From Hyphomicrobiales bacterium (GTDB lineage: Bacteria > Pseudomonadota > Alphaproteobacteria > Rhizobiales > Devosiaceae): a DNA stretch of 52,789 nucleotides. Location of the stretch: contig JAMONZ010000012.1 in assembly GCA_027066315.1 (NCBI GenBank), positions 1-52,789 on the forward strand, in the 5' to 3' direction. Below are positions 8,344 through 20,719 of the stretch, piece by piece. Within the stretch, counting starts at the first letter, position 1. The number at the start of each line of letters is the position of its first letter. Both the position numbers and the translations under genes were made by a program. Under the pieces are notes generated by a model. That model saw nothing but the letters and a program-made list of their open reading frames with translations, was not told the DNA's origin and made no database searches.

Positions 8344-9912
8344 ATGAATCAAGAAGTTGCGGCACAATCATTGGACTTGAATAAATCAGACCTAAATAAA
8401 ATAGAACAACCCCAAACTTCTTTAAATCAACAAAAGCCAGACGCTCAAAAAACCAAGCCCCTTAGCCCAAAAAAAATTGCTGCAACAAATTCAAAACTAT
8501 GGAATCGCACCTGTTCAATCCTGCGTGCTTCTGTTGGTGAAGATGTTTACTCATCTTGGTTTGCTCGTCTTGAATTAGAAGAAATTGTCGATGATCTTGC
8601 TCACCTTTCTGTTCCAACTAGGTTTTTATGTTCTTGGGTTCAATCAAATTATAACGACAAAATATTAGAGGCTTTTCAAGCTCACAATGACGAGATTAAA
8701 AGCCTTCATTTTACTGTTCGGGTGAATGGTCAAGCTAGACCACGTCTATCTCCAGCCCCACAAGAAGAGATTGAAGAAGTAAAAGCTGAAGCTAGCTTGA
8801 CGAACAAACCAGCAAACTCAATTCCATCAGCAAATAAGAAAAACACCCCACCAAATGCTCTTTTTGGTAGCACGCTTGATCCAAAAATGACCTTTGATAA
8901 TTTTATTGCAGGTGAGGCAAACGAAATTGCGCTTGGGGTTGCAAAACAAGTTGCCAATGCCGCCGCCAATAATAGCGTTACTTTTAACCCTGTTTATATT
9001 CATTCAAGTGTTGGTTTAGGAAAATCGCATCTATTAAATGCTATTGCTTTTGCAGCTGGGGCAAATAATCCTGCAAATAACTGCAATATCGTTTATCTAA
9101 CCGCCGATCATTTTATGTATCACTTCATCACGGCTATTCAGCGTCAATCAGCAATTGGTTTTAAGGAATGGCTTCGTAAAGTTGATTTGCTTTTAATTGA
9201 CGACATGCAATTTTTACAAGGCAAGTCGGCAACAGAATTTGGCCACACTCTTTCAGCACTTATAAGTGGTGCAAAACAGGTTGTTGTTGCTGGTGATGCA
9301 CCACCTCGTGATCTTGATATGCTTGATGACAGGGTTAAATCTCGCCTCTCTGGTGGGTTGGTTGTGCCAATTAGTAATTTTGATAAAGGTCTACGCCGCT
9401 CAATCGTTGGCCATAGAGCCGAACAAGCAAGCTCCAAATTTCCTGGAGTTTATTTCCCCGAAGCTGTTTTAGATTATATTGCTCATTCGGTTATCTCTCA
9501 TGGCCGTGACCTTGATGGCGCAGTTAACCGTCTGGTTGTTGCAAATCAGCTAACCGGTCAGCCAATTACAATTGATTTAACTGAAAAAACTCTCGCTGAT
9601 CTTATTAGAGCCCGTGAAATTCGCCGTGTTCAAATCGAGGATATTCTTAAAATCGTTTCTCGCCATTTTAAAGTCCCTCGCACTGATCTTTTATCTGCCC
9701 GTCGCTCACGTGATGTTGTACGACCACGTCAAATTGCAATGTATCTTGCTAAATCTCTCACCTCTCGTTCTTTGCCAGAAATTGGCCGCCGTTTTGGTGG
9801 AAGAGATCACACCACGGTATTACATTCGGTTAGAAAAGTTGAGCAATTGATGAAAGACGATGGCAATTTAGCTCAAGAGGTTGAGCTATTAAAACGCATG
9901 CTTGAAGAATAA
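8344..9912 (+). CDS. dnaA: Chromosomal replication initiator protein DnaA
   Basis: AAA+ ATPase that binds DnaA boxes and opens the origin. I place the start at the ATG at 8344 (MNQEVAAQS, 522 residues) because AAGGGG lies 7 bases upstream; the frame is open further up to 8287 but that part does not look like DnaA. Domain I is near residues 40-120, a variable Pro/Lys-rich linker follows, then the AAA+ domain with Walker A (GLGKS) and Walker B (LLIDDMQF). The C-terminal domain IV carries the DNA-binding signature with GGRDHTTVLHS. It is followed after 192 bp by dnaN. Confidence 0.97.
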   Translation: MNQEVAAQSLDLNKSDLNKIEQPQTSLNQQKPDAQKTKPLSPKKIAATNSKLWNRTCSILRASVGEDVYSSWFARLELEEIVDDLAHLSVPTRFLCSWVQSNYNDKILEAFQAHNDEIKSLHFTVRVNGQARPRLSPAPQEEIEEVKAEASLTNKPANSIPSANKKNTPPNALFGSTLDPKMTFDNFIAGEANEIALGVAKQVANAAANNSVTFNPVYIHSSVGLGKSHLLNAIAFAAGANNPANNCNIVYLTADHFMYHFITAIQRQSAIGFKEWLRKVDLLLIDDMQFLQGKSATEFGHTLSALISGAKQVVVAGDAPPRDLDMLDDRVKSRLSGGLVVPISNFDKGLRRSIVGHRAEQASSKFPGVYFPEAVLDYIAHSVISHGRDLDGAVNRLVVANQLTGQPITIDLTEKTLADLIRAREIRRVQIEDILKIVSRHFKVPRTDLLSARRSRDVVRPRQIAMYLAKSLTSRSLPEIGRRFGGRDHTTVLHSVRKVEQLMKDDGNLAQEVELLKRMLEE

Positions 9913-9980
9913 AGGCTCAGCAAATTAAAATAAAGGCATGCAAAATTTTAGAGCTATCATTTTAACTTTCCTTTTAATTT

Positions 9981-10017
9981 AGATTTTGCCTTTTCATATA
10001 GATCTTGCCTTTTCACA
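9981..10017 (+). repeat. Two 18-bp direct repeats in the dnaA-dnaN spacer
   Basis: AGATTTTGCCTTTTCATA at 9981-9998 is repeated as AGATCTTGCCTTTTCACA at 10000-10017 with two mismatches. The period is 19 bp, close to two helical turns, which suits a pair of protein-binding sites on one face of the DNA upstream of dnaN. Chance duplication is also possible. Confidence 0.6.
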
Positions 10018-10061
10018 CTGATAAAGTTTAAGATCACCTCCCAATATAATTTTTCTTAGGT

Positions 10062-10089
10062 TTGGGCAACTCGGTCATATTACTATATT
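10062..10089 (+). promoter_or_regulatory. Possible dnaN promoter
   Basis: TTGGGC (10062-10067), a 16-base spacer and TATATT (10084-10089) lie just before the dnaN start. This is a moderate match to the alphaproteobacterial housekeeping promoter. Confidence 0.35.
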
Positions 10090-10104
10090 AAGGCATTTTA
10101 AATT

Positions 10105-11223
10105 ATGAAAATTACTCTTGAGCGCAACCATTTATTAAAATCTCTTGGGCATGTACATCGTGTAGTTGAGCGACGTAATACTTATCCAATTTTGGCAAAT
10201 GTTCTAATAATAGCTAATGATGATGGCATTACCTTACGTGCTACTGACCTTGATATTGAAGTAACTGAGCATTTAGGCGCAATGGTTAGCGAAAATGGAT
10301 CAACAAGTGTTCCAGCGCACACTCTTTATGAAATTGTACGAAAACTAAACGATGGCTCAGAGATAAACCTAGAAGTAAGTGACGATAATAAAATGTCCAT
10401 AACTTCTTCTCGCTCTCGTTTTAATCTTGCCACATTAGACCCAAGCGGGTTTCCTGATTTAAAAAGCGATAATTTTAGCCATAGCTTTTCAATTCCTGCC
10501 AAAGAATTAGCCGAATTAATCGAGCGCACCCAATTTGCAATCTCAAACGAAGAAACCCGTTATTATCTTAATGGTATTTATATGCATACGATTGAGCATG
10601 AAGGTGAAACACTATTGCGCACAGTTGCAACAGATGGTCACCGAATGGCTCGGGCCCAAAGCAAAGCCCCTAATGGCGCAAAGGGAATGGAGGGGATAAT
10701 TATTCCACGCAAAACAATTGCTGAGGTGCAAAAATTAATTGATGGGCAAGAGGGTGATGTTGAAATTGAACTCTCAACCACTAAAATTAGCTTCTCAATC
10801 GGATCTGTTGTTTTATTATCAAAACTAATTGAAGGCACTTTCCCCGACTATGATCGTGTAACCCCTAAAGATAATGACAAAAAAATGATTGCCAATAAGG
10901 CTGACTTTGCAACAGCCGTTGATCGTGTTTCAACCATCGCCTCAGACCGAGGAGGAAGAGCCGTAAAATTAAACATTGGCACAAATCTGCTTGAACTTTC
11001 AGTTTCAAACCCCGACCATGGCATTGCAACAGAGGAGCTTGAGGTTGAATTTGATGAAGAGAATTTTACAATAGGCTTTAATGCAAAATATTTATTGGAT
11101 ATAATCACCCAAATTCGCTCAGATAACATAATCTTTATGTTTAATGATTCTGGCTCACCCACTTTAGTGCATGAAGAAAAAAATGATAATGCGCTTTATG
11201 TTTTAATGCCAATGCGAGTATAG
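10105..11223 (+). CDS. dnaN: DNA polymerase III beta subunit (sliding clamp)
   Basis: Ring-shaped dimeric clamp that tethers DNA polymerase III and repair factors to DNA. The 372-residue length and the start MKITLERNHLLKSLGHVHRVVERRNTYPIL are typical, as are RYYLNGIYMH, VATDGHRMA and the C-terminal YVLMPMRV, which forms part of the partner-binding pocket. dnaA, dnaN, recF and gyrB are contiguous and co-directional, the ancestral arrangement around bacterial origins. Confidence 0.98.
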   Translation: MKITLERNHLLKSLGHVHRVVERRNTYPILANVLIIANDDGITLRATDLDIEVTEHLGAMVSENGSTSVPAHTLYEIVRKLNDGSEINLEVSDDNKMSITSSRSRFNLATLDPSGFPDLKSDNFSHSFSIPAKELAELIERTQFAISNEETRYYLNGIYMHTIEHEGETLLRTVATDGHRMARAQSKAPNGAKGMEGIIIPRKTIAEVQKLIDGQEGDVEIELSTTKISFSIGSVVLLSKLIEGTFPDYDRVTPKDNDKKMIANKADFATAVDRVSTIASDRGGRAVKLNIGTNLLELSVSNPDHGIATEELEVEFDEENFTIGFNAKYLLDIITQIRSDNIIFMFNDSGSPTLVHEEKNDNALYVLMPMRV

Positions 11224-11267
11224 TTTATTAAGCAAAATTTAAAAGGGTCAAGACTTAAGAGGGTAAA

Positions 11268-12398
11268 GTGCAACCTAGCCACTATATTTCACGTCTGCGC
11301 CTAAATAATTTTCGCTCATATACAAGCGCAGCCATAGATTGCAATCACTCACATATTGTTCTTTGTGGGGCAAATGGAGCTGGCAAAACCAATATTTTAG
11401 AAGCCATATCTTTATTCACCACCGGACGAGGATTACGCCGTGCTAGTTTTTCAAGCCTTGGCCAAATTGATGGAAATTCTAATATAAATACAAACTGGGC
11501 GGTTGCCCTAACCATTGAGACGCCATTAGGTCCTGTTGATATTGGAACTGGCATTAGTGCTGATGAAAAAAGAAAAGTTAGAATAAATGGGGCAAATGCA
11601 AATTCTATTCAAGAATTAAGCAGCTATATTCGGCTTTTATGGCTAACCCCAGATATGGACGCCTTGTTTCGAGGCTCAAACACAGATCGCCGCCGATTTT
11701 TTGATCGACTTGTAAGCACACTTATTCCAGATCACAGCAATAGTATTTCAAAATATGAAAAAGCTATGCGCCAGCGTAATAAAATCCTTAGTGATAATGG
11801 TGATAACGCTTGGCTCAATGCAATTGAAGCCCAAATGGCAACTTATGGCGCAGCAATATATTTTGCACGTATTGATAGTTTATCTCATCTGCAGCGTATG
11901 GTGAATGAAAGCATAGATGAAAACGCTTTTCCTGCAAGCCAGCTTTCTATTTCACCCCTTTTTGAAGATGGTTATGAGCCAACATCATCTTCTGCACTTG
12001 AGGCAAAATTAACTAGCCATTGGCATGATAATCGCCATTATGATAAAAATGCAGGCCGCACCACATTAGGGCCGCATAAACTTGACCTAAAAGTCATTCA
12101 CAAGCAAAAAAATATCCCCGCCGCACTTTGCTCAACAGGCGAGCAGAAAGCCTTGCTAATTGGCCTAATTCTAGCCCATGCTCGTTTAGTCAAAAAAATG
12201 AGTGCCATAACCCCAATTCTATTGCTTGATGAAATTGGCGCACATCTTGATGAGCAAAGACGTGAAGCATTATATAACAGCCTTGACGCTCTAAAAGCGC
12301 AATGCTGGATGTCTGGAACTGACAAAATGCTATTTGAAACTCTTAATAATCGTGCGCTCATGTATGATGTGCAATTGGGGCAAATAAACGCAAGCTAG
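11268..12398 (+). CDS. recF: DNA replication and repair protein RecF
   Basis: SMC/ABC-like ATPase that loads RecA at gaps together with RecO and RecR. The 376 residues have Walker A (GANGAGKTN, about 34-42), the family QN-like region (LWLTPDMDALF), the ABC signature (STGEQKALL) and Walker B (ILLLDEIGAHLDE). Translation starts at GTG (11268), supported by AAGAGGG about 4 bases upstream. The gap from dnaN is 44 bp. Confidence 0.95.
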   Translation: MQPSHYISRLRLNNFRSYTSAAIDCNHSHIVLCGANGAGKTNILEAISLFTTGRGLRRASFSSLGQIDGNSNINTNWAVALTIETPLGPVDIGTGISADEKRKVRINGANANSIQELSSYIRLLWLTPDMDALFRGSNTDRRRFFDRLVSTLIPDHSNSISKYEKAMRQRNKILSDNGDNAWLNAIEAQMATYGAAIYFARIDSLSHLQRMVNESIDENAFPASQLSISPLFEDGYEPTSSSALEAKLTSHWHDNRHYDKNAGRTTLGPHKLDLKVIHKQKNIPAALCSTGEQKALLIGLILAHARLVKKMSAITPILLLDEIGAHLDEQRREALYNSLDALKAQCWMSGTDKMLFETLNNRALMYDVQLGQINAS

Positions 12399-12412
12399 TT
12401 AGTATTGCATAA

Positions 12413-14917
<2,505 letters not shown>

Positions 14918-15046
14918 TTTCTTTTTAAAGATTTACTCCCCATAAACCTGCCACATTTATTGTTAGTTTTGAAAACCTAAACTTAGTGCTTTATTTTATC
15001 ATAGAGCAGGTATATTTTTACTCTTTAAAAGAGAGATTGCTTTTTC

Positions 15047-17104
15047 ATGGATTTACGACTTTCTCCCAAAGACCGCATTGGTGCAAACTCCAATAAAGGC
15101 AAAAAGAAAAAGCCAAAAAAAACCAGAGCCAAAACAAAAGCTACAAAAGCAAAACCCACTAAACGAGCAAACCCAAGTAGAAAAAAATCAAAGAAAAAGA
15201 GTTTTTCGCTTGGGTCTGCTTTTGGGTTTTTATTTTATTGGGGTTTTGTGCTTTCAATTTGGGCAGGCTTAGCCATTGTTGGCATTGTTGGCTATTTCGC
15301 CATGAAATTGCCCTCGGCTGATACTTGGGCAGTGCCAGATCGCCCAGCAAATATCCGCATCATTGCCTCCAATGGCAAACTAATTTCTAACAGAGGTAAA
15401 ATGGGTGGTGAAGCCGTCGCCATTCAAGAATTACCCCATTATGTGCCAGCCGCAATGATTGCCATTGAAGACAGACGCTTTATGTCACATTTTGGCATTG
15501 ATCCAATTGGAATAACCCGAGCCTTAATTGGCAATATTACCGCTGGGCGAATAACTGCAGGTGGCTCAACTATCACCCAGCAGGTTGCGAAAAACCTATT
15601 TTTATCTCCTGAGCAAAAAATTGGCCGTAAAATTCAAGAAGCATTGCTCGCTCTTTGGCTTGAAAAAAACTATTCAAAAAATGGCATTTTAGAGCTTTAT
15701 CTCAATCGAGTTTATTATGGTGGTGGTGCATATGGAATTGAAGCTGCCGCCCAAAGATTTTTTGGCAAAAGCGCACGAAATCTCTCTCTTGGAGAAGCCG
15801 CAATTTTGGCGGGTGTGCTTAAAGCCCCATCACGCCTATCACCTGATAAAAACCCAAAAGATTCTGCTGCTCGCGCCCGCATTGTTTTAAACGCAATGGC
15901 GGATCAAAATTATATTTCAATTGAAGAAGCCCGCGCCGCTGCAATTGATCCAAATAAACGCATTCGAACCAGAGTAGCTGGGGCAGAATATTATGTTGCA
16001 GATTGGGTCGAAACTCTAATGCAAGCCTATATTGGCGATATTGAAGGCGATGTTATTGTTACCACCACAATTGATTGGGACTTACAAAAATATGGTGAAT
16101 TTTTAATCAAAGAAGTAGTAACTGAACATGGTCAAGAAAAAGACTTTAGCCAAGCAGCATTAGTTTCACTTGCAACAGATGGCTCAGTAAAGGCAATTGT
16201 TGGGGGAACAGATTATGCTCAAAGCCAATATAACCGAGCCGTCACCGCAAAACGCCAACCAGGCTCTGCCTTCAAGCCAATTGTTTATTTAACAGCCCTA
16301 GAAAATGGCTTCACCCCAAACACAATGGTAAATGATGAACCATTTTCTTATAAAGGCTGGTCACCAAAAAATTATAATAATAAATATGTAGGATCAGTTA
16401 CTCTAAGAGATGCATTAGCAAATTCGCTTAACACTGTAGCAGGCCGCCTAGCAATTGAAATTGGCGCAGAAAAAATTGTGCAAACCGCATATCGACTTGG
16501 AATTTCCTCTGATCTTAACCCCGTTCCCTCAATTGCGCTCGGCACACAAGAGGTATCCTTACTTGAGCTATCAGCCGCTTTTGCACCATTTGCTAACGGC
16601 GGAGAAGGGGTAATTGCCCATATCATCACCCGCATAGAAACAGCCGATGGCGAGCTTCTTTATGACAATATTCCAACGGGTCCTGGCAATGTGATAAGTA
16701 AAAAACATGTCGCCATGATGAATGACATGCTCTCTTATGCAGTTGAAGTTGGCACGGGGAAAAAAGCCAAACTAGCCAACTGGCCAATTGCTGGGAAAAC
16801 AGGCACAACTCAAAATAATAAAGACGCTATTTTTGTTGGCTACAGCGCAAATATAATAACGGGAGTATGGATTGGCAATGATGATGGCTCACCAATGGAT
16901 GGAGTTGGAGGCGGCTCATTTCCTGCCCAATTGTGGACAGATTTTATGGCTCGAGCGCATAAAGGCCTACCCGTAACAGCCCTGCCAACTATGCAATGGC
17001 AAATAAATCCTATAAAAGAAACTTTGCCAACAAATAACGAAACTAATGATGATAGGCCAAAAAATCTTGTTGATCTATTTAACAATTTATTTGATGACGG
17101 GTAA
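15047..17104 (+). CDS. Class A penicillin-binding protein (PBP1a-type transglycosylase/transpeptidase)
   Basis: Polymerises and cross-links peptidoglycan at the inner membrane. A very basic cytoplasmic tail of about 55 residues (Lys/Arg-rich) is followed by a single transmembrane segment around 59-86. The glycosyltransferase domain carries the catalytic Glu in EDRRF (residue 141) and GGSTITQQVAKNLF. The transpeptidase domain has the SxxK motif SAFK (Ser407, Lys410), the SxN motif in ANSLNT and KTGTT starting at Lys584. At 685 residues it is at the short end for PBP1A and lacks an obvious large insert. It stands alone after gyrB. Confidence 0.93.
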   Translation: MDLRLSPKDRIGANSNKGKKKKPKKTRAKTKATKAKPTKRANPSRKKSKKKSFSLGSAFGFLFYWGFVLSIWAGLAIVGIVGYFAMKLPSADTWAVPDRPANIRIIASNGKLISNRGKMGGEAVAIQELPHYVPAAMIAIEDRRFMSHFGIDPIGITRALIGNITAGRITAGGSTITQQVAKNLFLSPEQKIGRKIQEALLALWLEKNYSKNGILELYLNRVYYGGGAYGIEAAAQRFFGKSARNLSLGEAAILAGVLKAPSRLSPDKNPKDSAARARIVLNAMADQNYISIEEARAAAIDPNKRIRTRVAGAEYYVADWVETLMQAYIGDIEGDVIVTTTIDWDLQKYGEFLIKEVVTEHGQEKDFSQAALVSLATDGSVKAIVGGTDYAQSQYNRAVTAKRQPGSAFKPIVYLTALENGFTPNTMVNDEPFSYKGWSPKNYNNKYVGSVTLRDALANSLNTVAGRLAIEIGAEKIVQTAYRLGISSDLNPVPSIALGTQEVSLLELSAAFAPFANGGEGVIAHIITRIETADGELLYDNIPTGPGNVISKKHVAMMNDMLSYAVEVGTGKKAKLANWPIAGKTGTTQNNKDAIFVGYSANIITGVWIGNDDGSPMDGVGGGSFPAQLWTDFMARAHKGLPVTALPTMQWQINPIKETLPTNNETNDDRPKNLVDLFNNLFDDG

Positions 17105-17139
17105 AAGGTTTTTACAAAAATTTTATAATGAAAAGAAAA

Positions 17140-17865
17140 CTAGCCATAAATCATTAATTCCTGTCCATTAGCCTTTAGCCAATTTTTGCCTTTTTCCATA
17201 TTGGGCAGGGTTAATTCAACCTGCGCCCAAAATGCCCTTGAATGATTCATTTCAACCAAATGCGCCACTTCATGCGCTGCTACATAATCAAGCACAAAAT
17301 TTGGAGCTAAAATCAGCCGCCAATTAAAATTAAGCCGAGCCGAACTAGAACAAGACCCCCAACGGCTTGACTGCGACCTAATGGTAATGGATTTTGGCCT
17401 TACATTTAAATTATTTGCGTGGATTGCCACGGATTTTTCAAGATCAACACGAGCTTGCTTTTTAAGCCAATCCTTTAATCGCCGTTGCATATGTTTTTCA
17501 CCACCAGGGACTAAAAGAGCTGCGCCCCCTTCATGCTCTATCACACTAACATGACCACGAATTTTATCATGCATAATCAACTTATGCTTCTCACCACGAA
17601 ATAAAATATCTGCCCCATCAACAAATAGAATATTCTTTGGAAGAGTTTTTAATTTCTGCTCAAGCCAATTTTGATGTCTAAGTAAAAAATCTCTACCCTT
17701 TGATAAATTTCCAAAAGGAGGAATTGTTAAAACAGGCTGGCCTGTTTTAGAAAAAGAAAGGCGATAATGTTTAGCCTTTGGGTGAATTCGCAAACTAACC
17801 TCAACAGGCTTATTATCAATATCTAATGAAATAAATTCTGGCCAGTTTTTTTTAAACGAGAACAT
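17140..17865 (-). CDS. YgjP-like (DUF45) zinc metallopeptidase-domain protein
   Basis: A 241-residue protein of the YgjP/WLM-like metallohydrolase group (COG1451 type). The SSRWGSCSSSARLNFNWRLILAP segment and the HExxH motif in VAAHEVAHLVEMNHSRAFW are the family hallmarks, with the third metal ligand presumably the later His. No signal peptide, so probably cytosolic. The substrate is not known. It converges with the penicillin-binding protein gene (35 bp apart) and is followed by no gene on its strand within that gap. Confidence 0.88.
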   Translation of the reverse strand: MFSFKKNWPEFISLDIDNKPVEVSLRIHPKAKHYRLSFSKTGQPVLTIPPFGNLSKGRDFLLRHQNWLEQKLKTLPKNILFVDGADILFRGEKHKLIMHDKIRGHVSVIEHEGGAALLVPGGEKHMQRRLKDWLKKQARVDLEKSVAIHANNLNVRPKSITIRSQSSRWGSCSSSARLNFNWRLILAPNFVLDYVAAHEVAHLVEMNHSRAFWAQVELTLPNMEKGKNWLKANGQELMIYG

Positions 17866-17875
17866 CTATGCCTAT

Positions 17876-18286
17876 CTAAACAAATATGCCGATGATTATG
17901 CCCTGCGCAATAACAACTCCTAGCAAATAACCACCATCAATAAGTGTCAGTTTCCAGCTCATATTTTGATAGCGATGGTTTAGAACCATCGAGGTAAGAA
18001 TAAAACCAAACCACATCAACATGCCAGTATGAACTGTATTTTTAACATCAACATTTCCGTCAAATAACATAGTCGTTAGTTGTGCTATAAAAATTGCCAT
18101 AATGAATTGAGCCAGTGCCGCCCAAATAAATGGCTTAGATGAGCGGCCAATCATCAATTCTTTTTCGCTTTTTCCAGTTGCCTTTATCCAATATTTAGCC
18201 AGTCCCTTATACCAAACCATGCCAAGTGCCATGCTTGCAACAAGAGCCAAAACAATTGCCAGCCAATTTACATCTAAATGCATCAT
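17876..18286 (-). CDS. DUF1761-family four-helix membrane protein
   Basis: A 136-residue protein with four hydrophobic segments (about 7-27, 51-72, 85-102, 114-135). The N-terminal pattern NWLAIVLALVASMALGMVWYKGL and the short charged loop with Lys-Ser-Glu-Lys fit the DUF1761 family. Function unknown. An alternative start at the second Met is equally likely. It lies 10 bp upstream of the YgjP-like gene on the same strand. Confidence 0.75.
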   Translation of the reverse strand: MMHLDVNWLAIVLALVASMALGMVWYKGLAKYWIKATGKSEKELMIGRSSKPFIWAALAQFIMAIFIAQLTTMLFDGNVDVKNTVHTGMLMWFGFILTSMVLNHRYQNMSWKLTLIDGGYLLGVVIAQGIIIGIFV

Positions 18287-18343
18287 TTTATTTCCTTAAA
18301 TTATCCCATTAATTTTCAGGCTAAGCCTGTACAAATATCAAGG

Positions 18344-19570
18344 TTAGGCGTCTGGATGTTTAAATACCAATGTCGCATTTGTGCCACCAAATCCAAATGA
18401 GTTTGATAAAACACAACCAAGCGAAACATTATCTACTCGTTTGCGCAAAATCGGCATATCCGCAAATTCAGGATCAATCTCAAAAATATTTGCACTCTCA
18501 CACATAAAATTGTGGTTCATCATCAAAATCGAAAAAATAGATTCCCAAGCCCCAGTTGCACCAAGCGAGTGACCAGTAAGAGATTTTGTAGCGGACATTG
18601 GCGGGCATTTATCCTCATTGCCAAATACTTCACGCAACGCCTCAATTTCTTTTCTATCGCCAATTGGCGTAGAGGTTGCATGCGGATTAATATAATCAAT
18701 TGGCATTTTCACTGTAGAAAGTGCCTGCTTCATGCAGCGAACAGCACCCTCACCCGATGGCGCAACCATGTCTGCCCCATCACTAGTTGCACCATAGCCA
18801 ACCAGTTCAGCATAAATTTTTGCCCCACGTGCTTTTGCATGCTCATATTCTTCAAGCACCAAAACCCCAGCACCCCCTGCAATTACAAAACCATCTCTAT
18901 CTTTATCATATGCACGAGATGCAATTTCTGGAGTATCATTATAATTAGAACTCATCGCCCCCATTGCATCAAAAATATTTGACATGCTCCAATGTAAATC
19001 TTCACTTCCACCAGCAAAAACTATATTTTGTTTACCCATTTGAATTTGCTCATAGGCATTACCAATGCAATGTTTTGATGTAGCACAGGCCGAAGAAATT
19101 GAATAATTTACTCCATGAATACCAAGCGGAGTTGCTAAAGTTGCTGAAGCAGTTGAACTCATCGCTTTTGGCACAACCGTTGGCCCAATACGTTTTGGCC
19201 CTTTTTCAATTGTAATTTGCGCTGCCTCAACAACTGCCTTTGTTGATGGACCGCCCGACCCCATAATAATACCAGTTAGCGCATTGCCACGATAATCTTT
19301 TTCTTCAAGGCCTGCATCTTTAATTGCCTCTAAAATTGCAATATAATTCCAAGCCGAACCCTTAGCCATAAAACGAGTTGTACGTCGATCAAGAATTTCA
19401 AATGGATCAAGACTTGGCTCACCTTGAACTTGTGATCTAAAGCCATATTTTTCATAATCAATGGCTTTAGATATACCTGACTTAGCTTGTTTCAAACTAA
19501 CGAGAACCTCATCAATATTATTTCCTATTGAAGAAACAATACCCATTCCGCTTACAACTACTCGCCTCAT
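18344..19570 (-). CDS. fabB: 3-oxoacyl-[acyl-carrier-protein] synthase I (FabB)
   Basis: Condensing enzyme that elongates the cis-unsaturated acyl-ACP made by FabA, required for unsaturated fatty acids in the anaerobic-type pathway. The 408 residues contain the catalytic Cys162 in SACATS, His297 in [11 protein letters not shown], Lys329 and His334 in [10 protein letters not shown], and a C-terminal [11 protein letters not shown]. The usual HGTST is HATST here, but the catalytic His is kept. It follows fabA by 29 bp; with irr divergent upstream this reproduces the rhizobial irr-fabA-fabB cluster. No fabI follows it here. Confidence 0.96.
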   Translation of the reverse strand: MRRVVVSGMGIVSSIGNNIDEVLVSLKQAKSGISKAIDYEKYGFRSQVQGEPSLDPFEILDRRTTRFMAKGSAWNYIAILEAIKDAGLEEKDYRGNALTGIIMGSGGPSTKAVVEAAQITIEKGPKRIGPTVVPKAMSSTASATLATPLGIHGVNYSISSACATSKHCIGNAYEQIQMGKQNIVFAGGSEDLHWSMSNIFDAMGAMSSNYNDTPEIASRAYDKDRDGFVIAGGAGVLVLEEYEHAKARGAKIYAELVGYGATSDGADMVAPSGEGAVRCMKQALSTVKMPIDYINPHATSTPIGDRKEIEALREVFGNEDKCPPMSATKSLTGHSLGATGAWESIFSILMMNHNFMCESANIFEIDPEFADMPILRKRVDNVSLGCVLSNSFGFGGTNATLVFKHPDA

Positions 19571-19599
19571 ATTTATCTCCGATAATTATTATTTAAGCT

Positions 19600-20121
19600 C
19601 TAATCAGTTGGCAATAGTCCAACTTTAAGGTTTTTACCCTTATAGATAATTTTGCCATCTGCTTTCATAATAGCATCAGCAACACCAAAGGGGAGCGGTT
19701 TACGCATATGTTTTCTTATATCAATATGAAATTCGAGTGTTTTTATGTCATTAGTAACTTGGCCTGTAAATTTAATTTCACCACCCAAAGCTCGACCCTT
19801 ACCGGGTGAGCCAGACCAACAAAGAAAAAACCCAACCATTTGCCACAAAGCATCAAGCCCAAGACAGCCTGGCATTACTGGATCTCCAATAAAATGACAC
19901 CCAAAAAACCAAAGGTCTGGATTTACATCAAGCTCAGCCGTGACCTGACCTTTACCATAAGCTCCGCCATCTGCATCAATACTTGTAATACGGTTAAACA
20001 TAAGCATTGGTGGGGCAGGCAATTGTGCAAAACCTTCACCAAATAATTCGCCACGACCACTAGCTAGCAGGTCCTCATAATCATAAGAATTCTTGCGATC
20101 TTTTATCAATGCCATATTCAT
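19600..20121 (-). CDS. fabA: 3-hydroxydecanoyl-ACP dehydratase/isomerase (FabA)
   Basis: Dehydrates 3-hydroxydecanoyl-ACP and isomerises trans-2 to cis-3-decenoyl-ACP, the branch point to unsaturated fatty acids. The 173 residues fit the family size, with the active-site His76 in [14 protein letters not shown] and Asp90 in LGLDALWQ (E. coli His70 and Asp84). It is the first gene of a fabA-fabB unit and diverges from irr across 150 bp that must hold both promoters; I saw no clear iron-control element there. Confidence 0.97.
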   Translation of the reverse strand: MNMALIKDRKNSYDYEDLLASGRGELFGEGFAQLPAPPMLMFNRITSIDADGGAYGKGQVTAELDVNPDLWFFGCHFIGDPVMPGCLGLDALWQMVGFFLCWSGSPGKGRALGGEIKFTGQVTNDIKTLEFHIDIRKHMRKPLPFGVADAIMKADGKIIYKGKNLKVGLLPTD

Positions 20122-20271
20122 TTCCTTTAAAGAAATATGATTAACCCCATAGATAGTTGATAAAGGGCAGAACCTAAGCGGTCAATCAATAATCCAACTA
20201 GGGCGATAACAACCTTGTTTTTTTTAGTTTATACCTATATGTTTCATTAGCTTAAAAAATTGATGAGATAA

Positions 20272-20715
20272 ATGCCAAATAAATCTGTAAAATTTAACAA
20301 TCTATCATCTCGCCAGTCATGTTTGATGGCGGTTTTGCGTATGGCAAAATTACGCCCTACCAAGCAGCGCATTGCATTAGCCGAATTGTTATTTTCTGGC
20401 TCACACAGACATGTAAGCGCAGAAGCACTTCATCTTGAAGCAAAAAACGCCAATATTGGCGTATCATTAGCAACAATTTATAATAGCTTGCACCAATTTA
20501 GCAAAGCTGGCCTTGTTCGAGAAATAAGCGTTGATGCGTCAAAATCATATTATGATACCAATACTTCAGATCATCATCATTTCTATTTTGAAGAAGATAA
20601 TATTGTTACCGACATTCCAAACGGATCAATTGCCATCAACAAATTACCAGATGCGCCAGAGGGTATGGAAATTGCTAATGTTGATGTTGTAATAAGAGTT
20701 AAAAAGATAAATTAA
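20272..20715 (+). CDS. irr: Iron response regulator Irr (Fur superfamily)
   Basis: Irr is the global iron/heme-responsive regulator of rhizobia and related bacteria. The 147-residue protein has the winged-helix segment LRPTKQRIALAELL through SLATIYNSLHQFSKAGLV and the three-His motif (101-103) in TSDHHHFY, which is diagnostic for Irr within the Fur family. The N-terminal heme regulatory motif (Cys-Pro) of Bradyrhizobium Irr is absent, as in Rhizobium and Brucella Irr. It converges with the SH3-domain gene, with only 4 bp between their stops. Confidence 0.92.
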   Translation: MPNKSVKFNNLSSRQSCLMAVLRMAKLRPTKQRIALAELLFSGSHRHVSAEALHLEAKNANIGVSLATIYNSLHQFSKAGLVREISVDASKSYYDTNTSDHHHFYFEEDNIVTDIPNGSIAINKLPDAPEGMEIANVDVVIRVKKIN

Positions 20716-20719
20716 TTTA

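Noticed and set aside
20122-20271. Irr iron-control element between fabA and irr
   Set aside because: No TTTAGAA/TTCTAAA-type inverted motif is visible in the 150-bp divergent spacer.
20272-20715. Heme regulatory motif in Irr
   Set aside because: No Cys-Pro dipeptide is present in the N-terminal region; the only Cys (residue 17) is followed by Leu.
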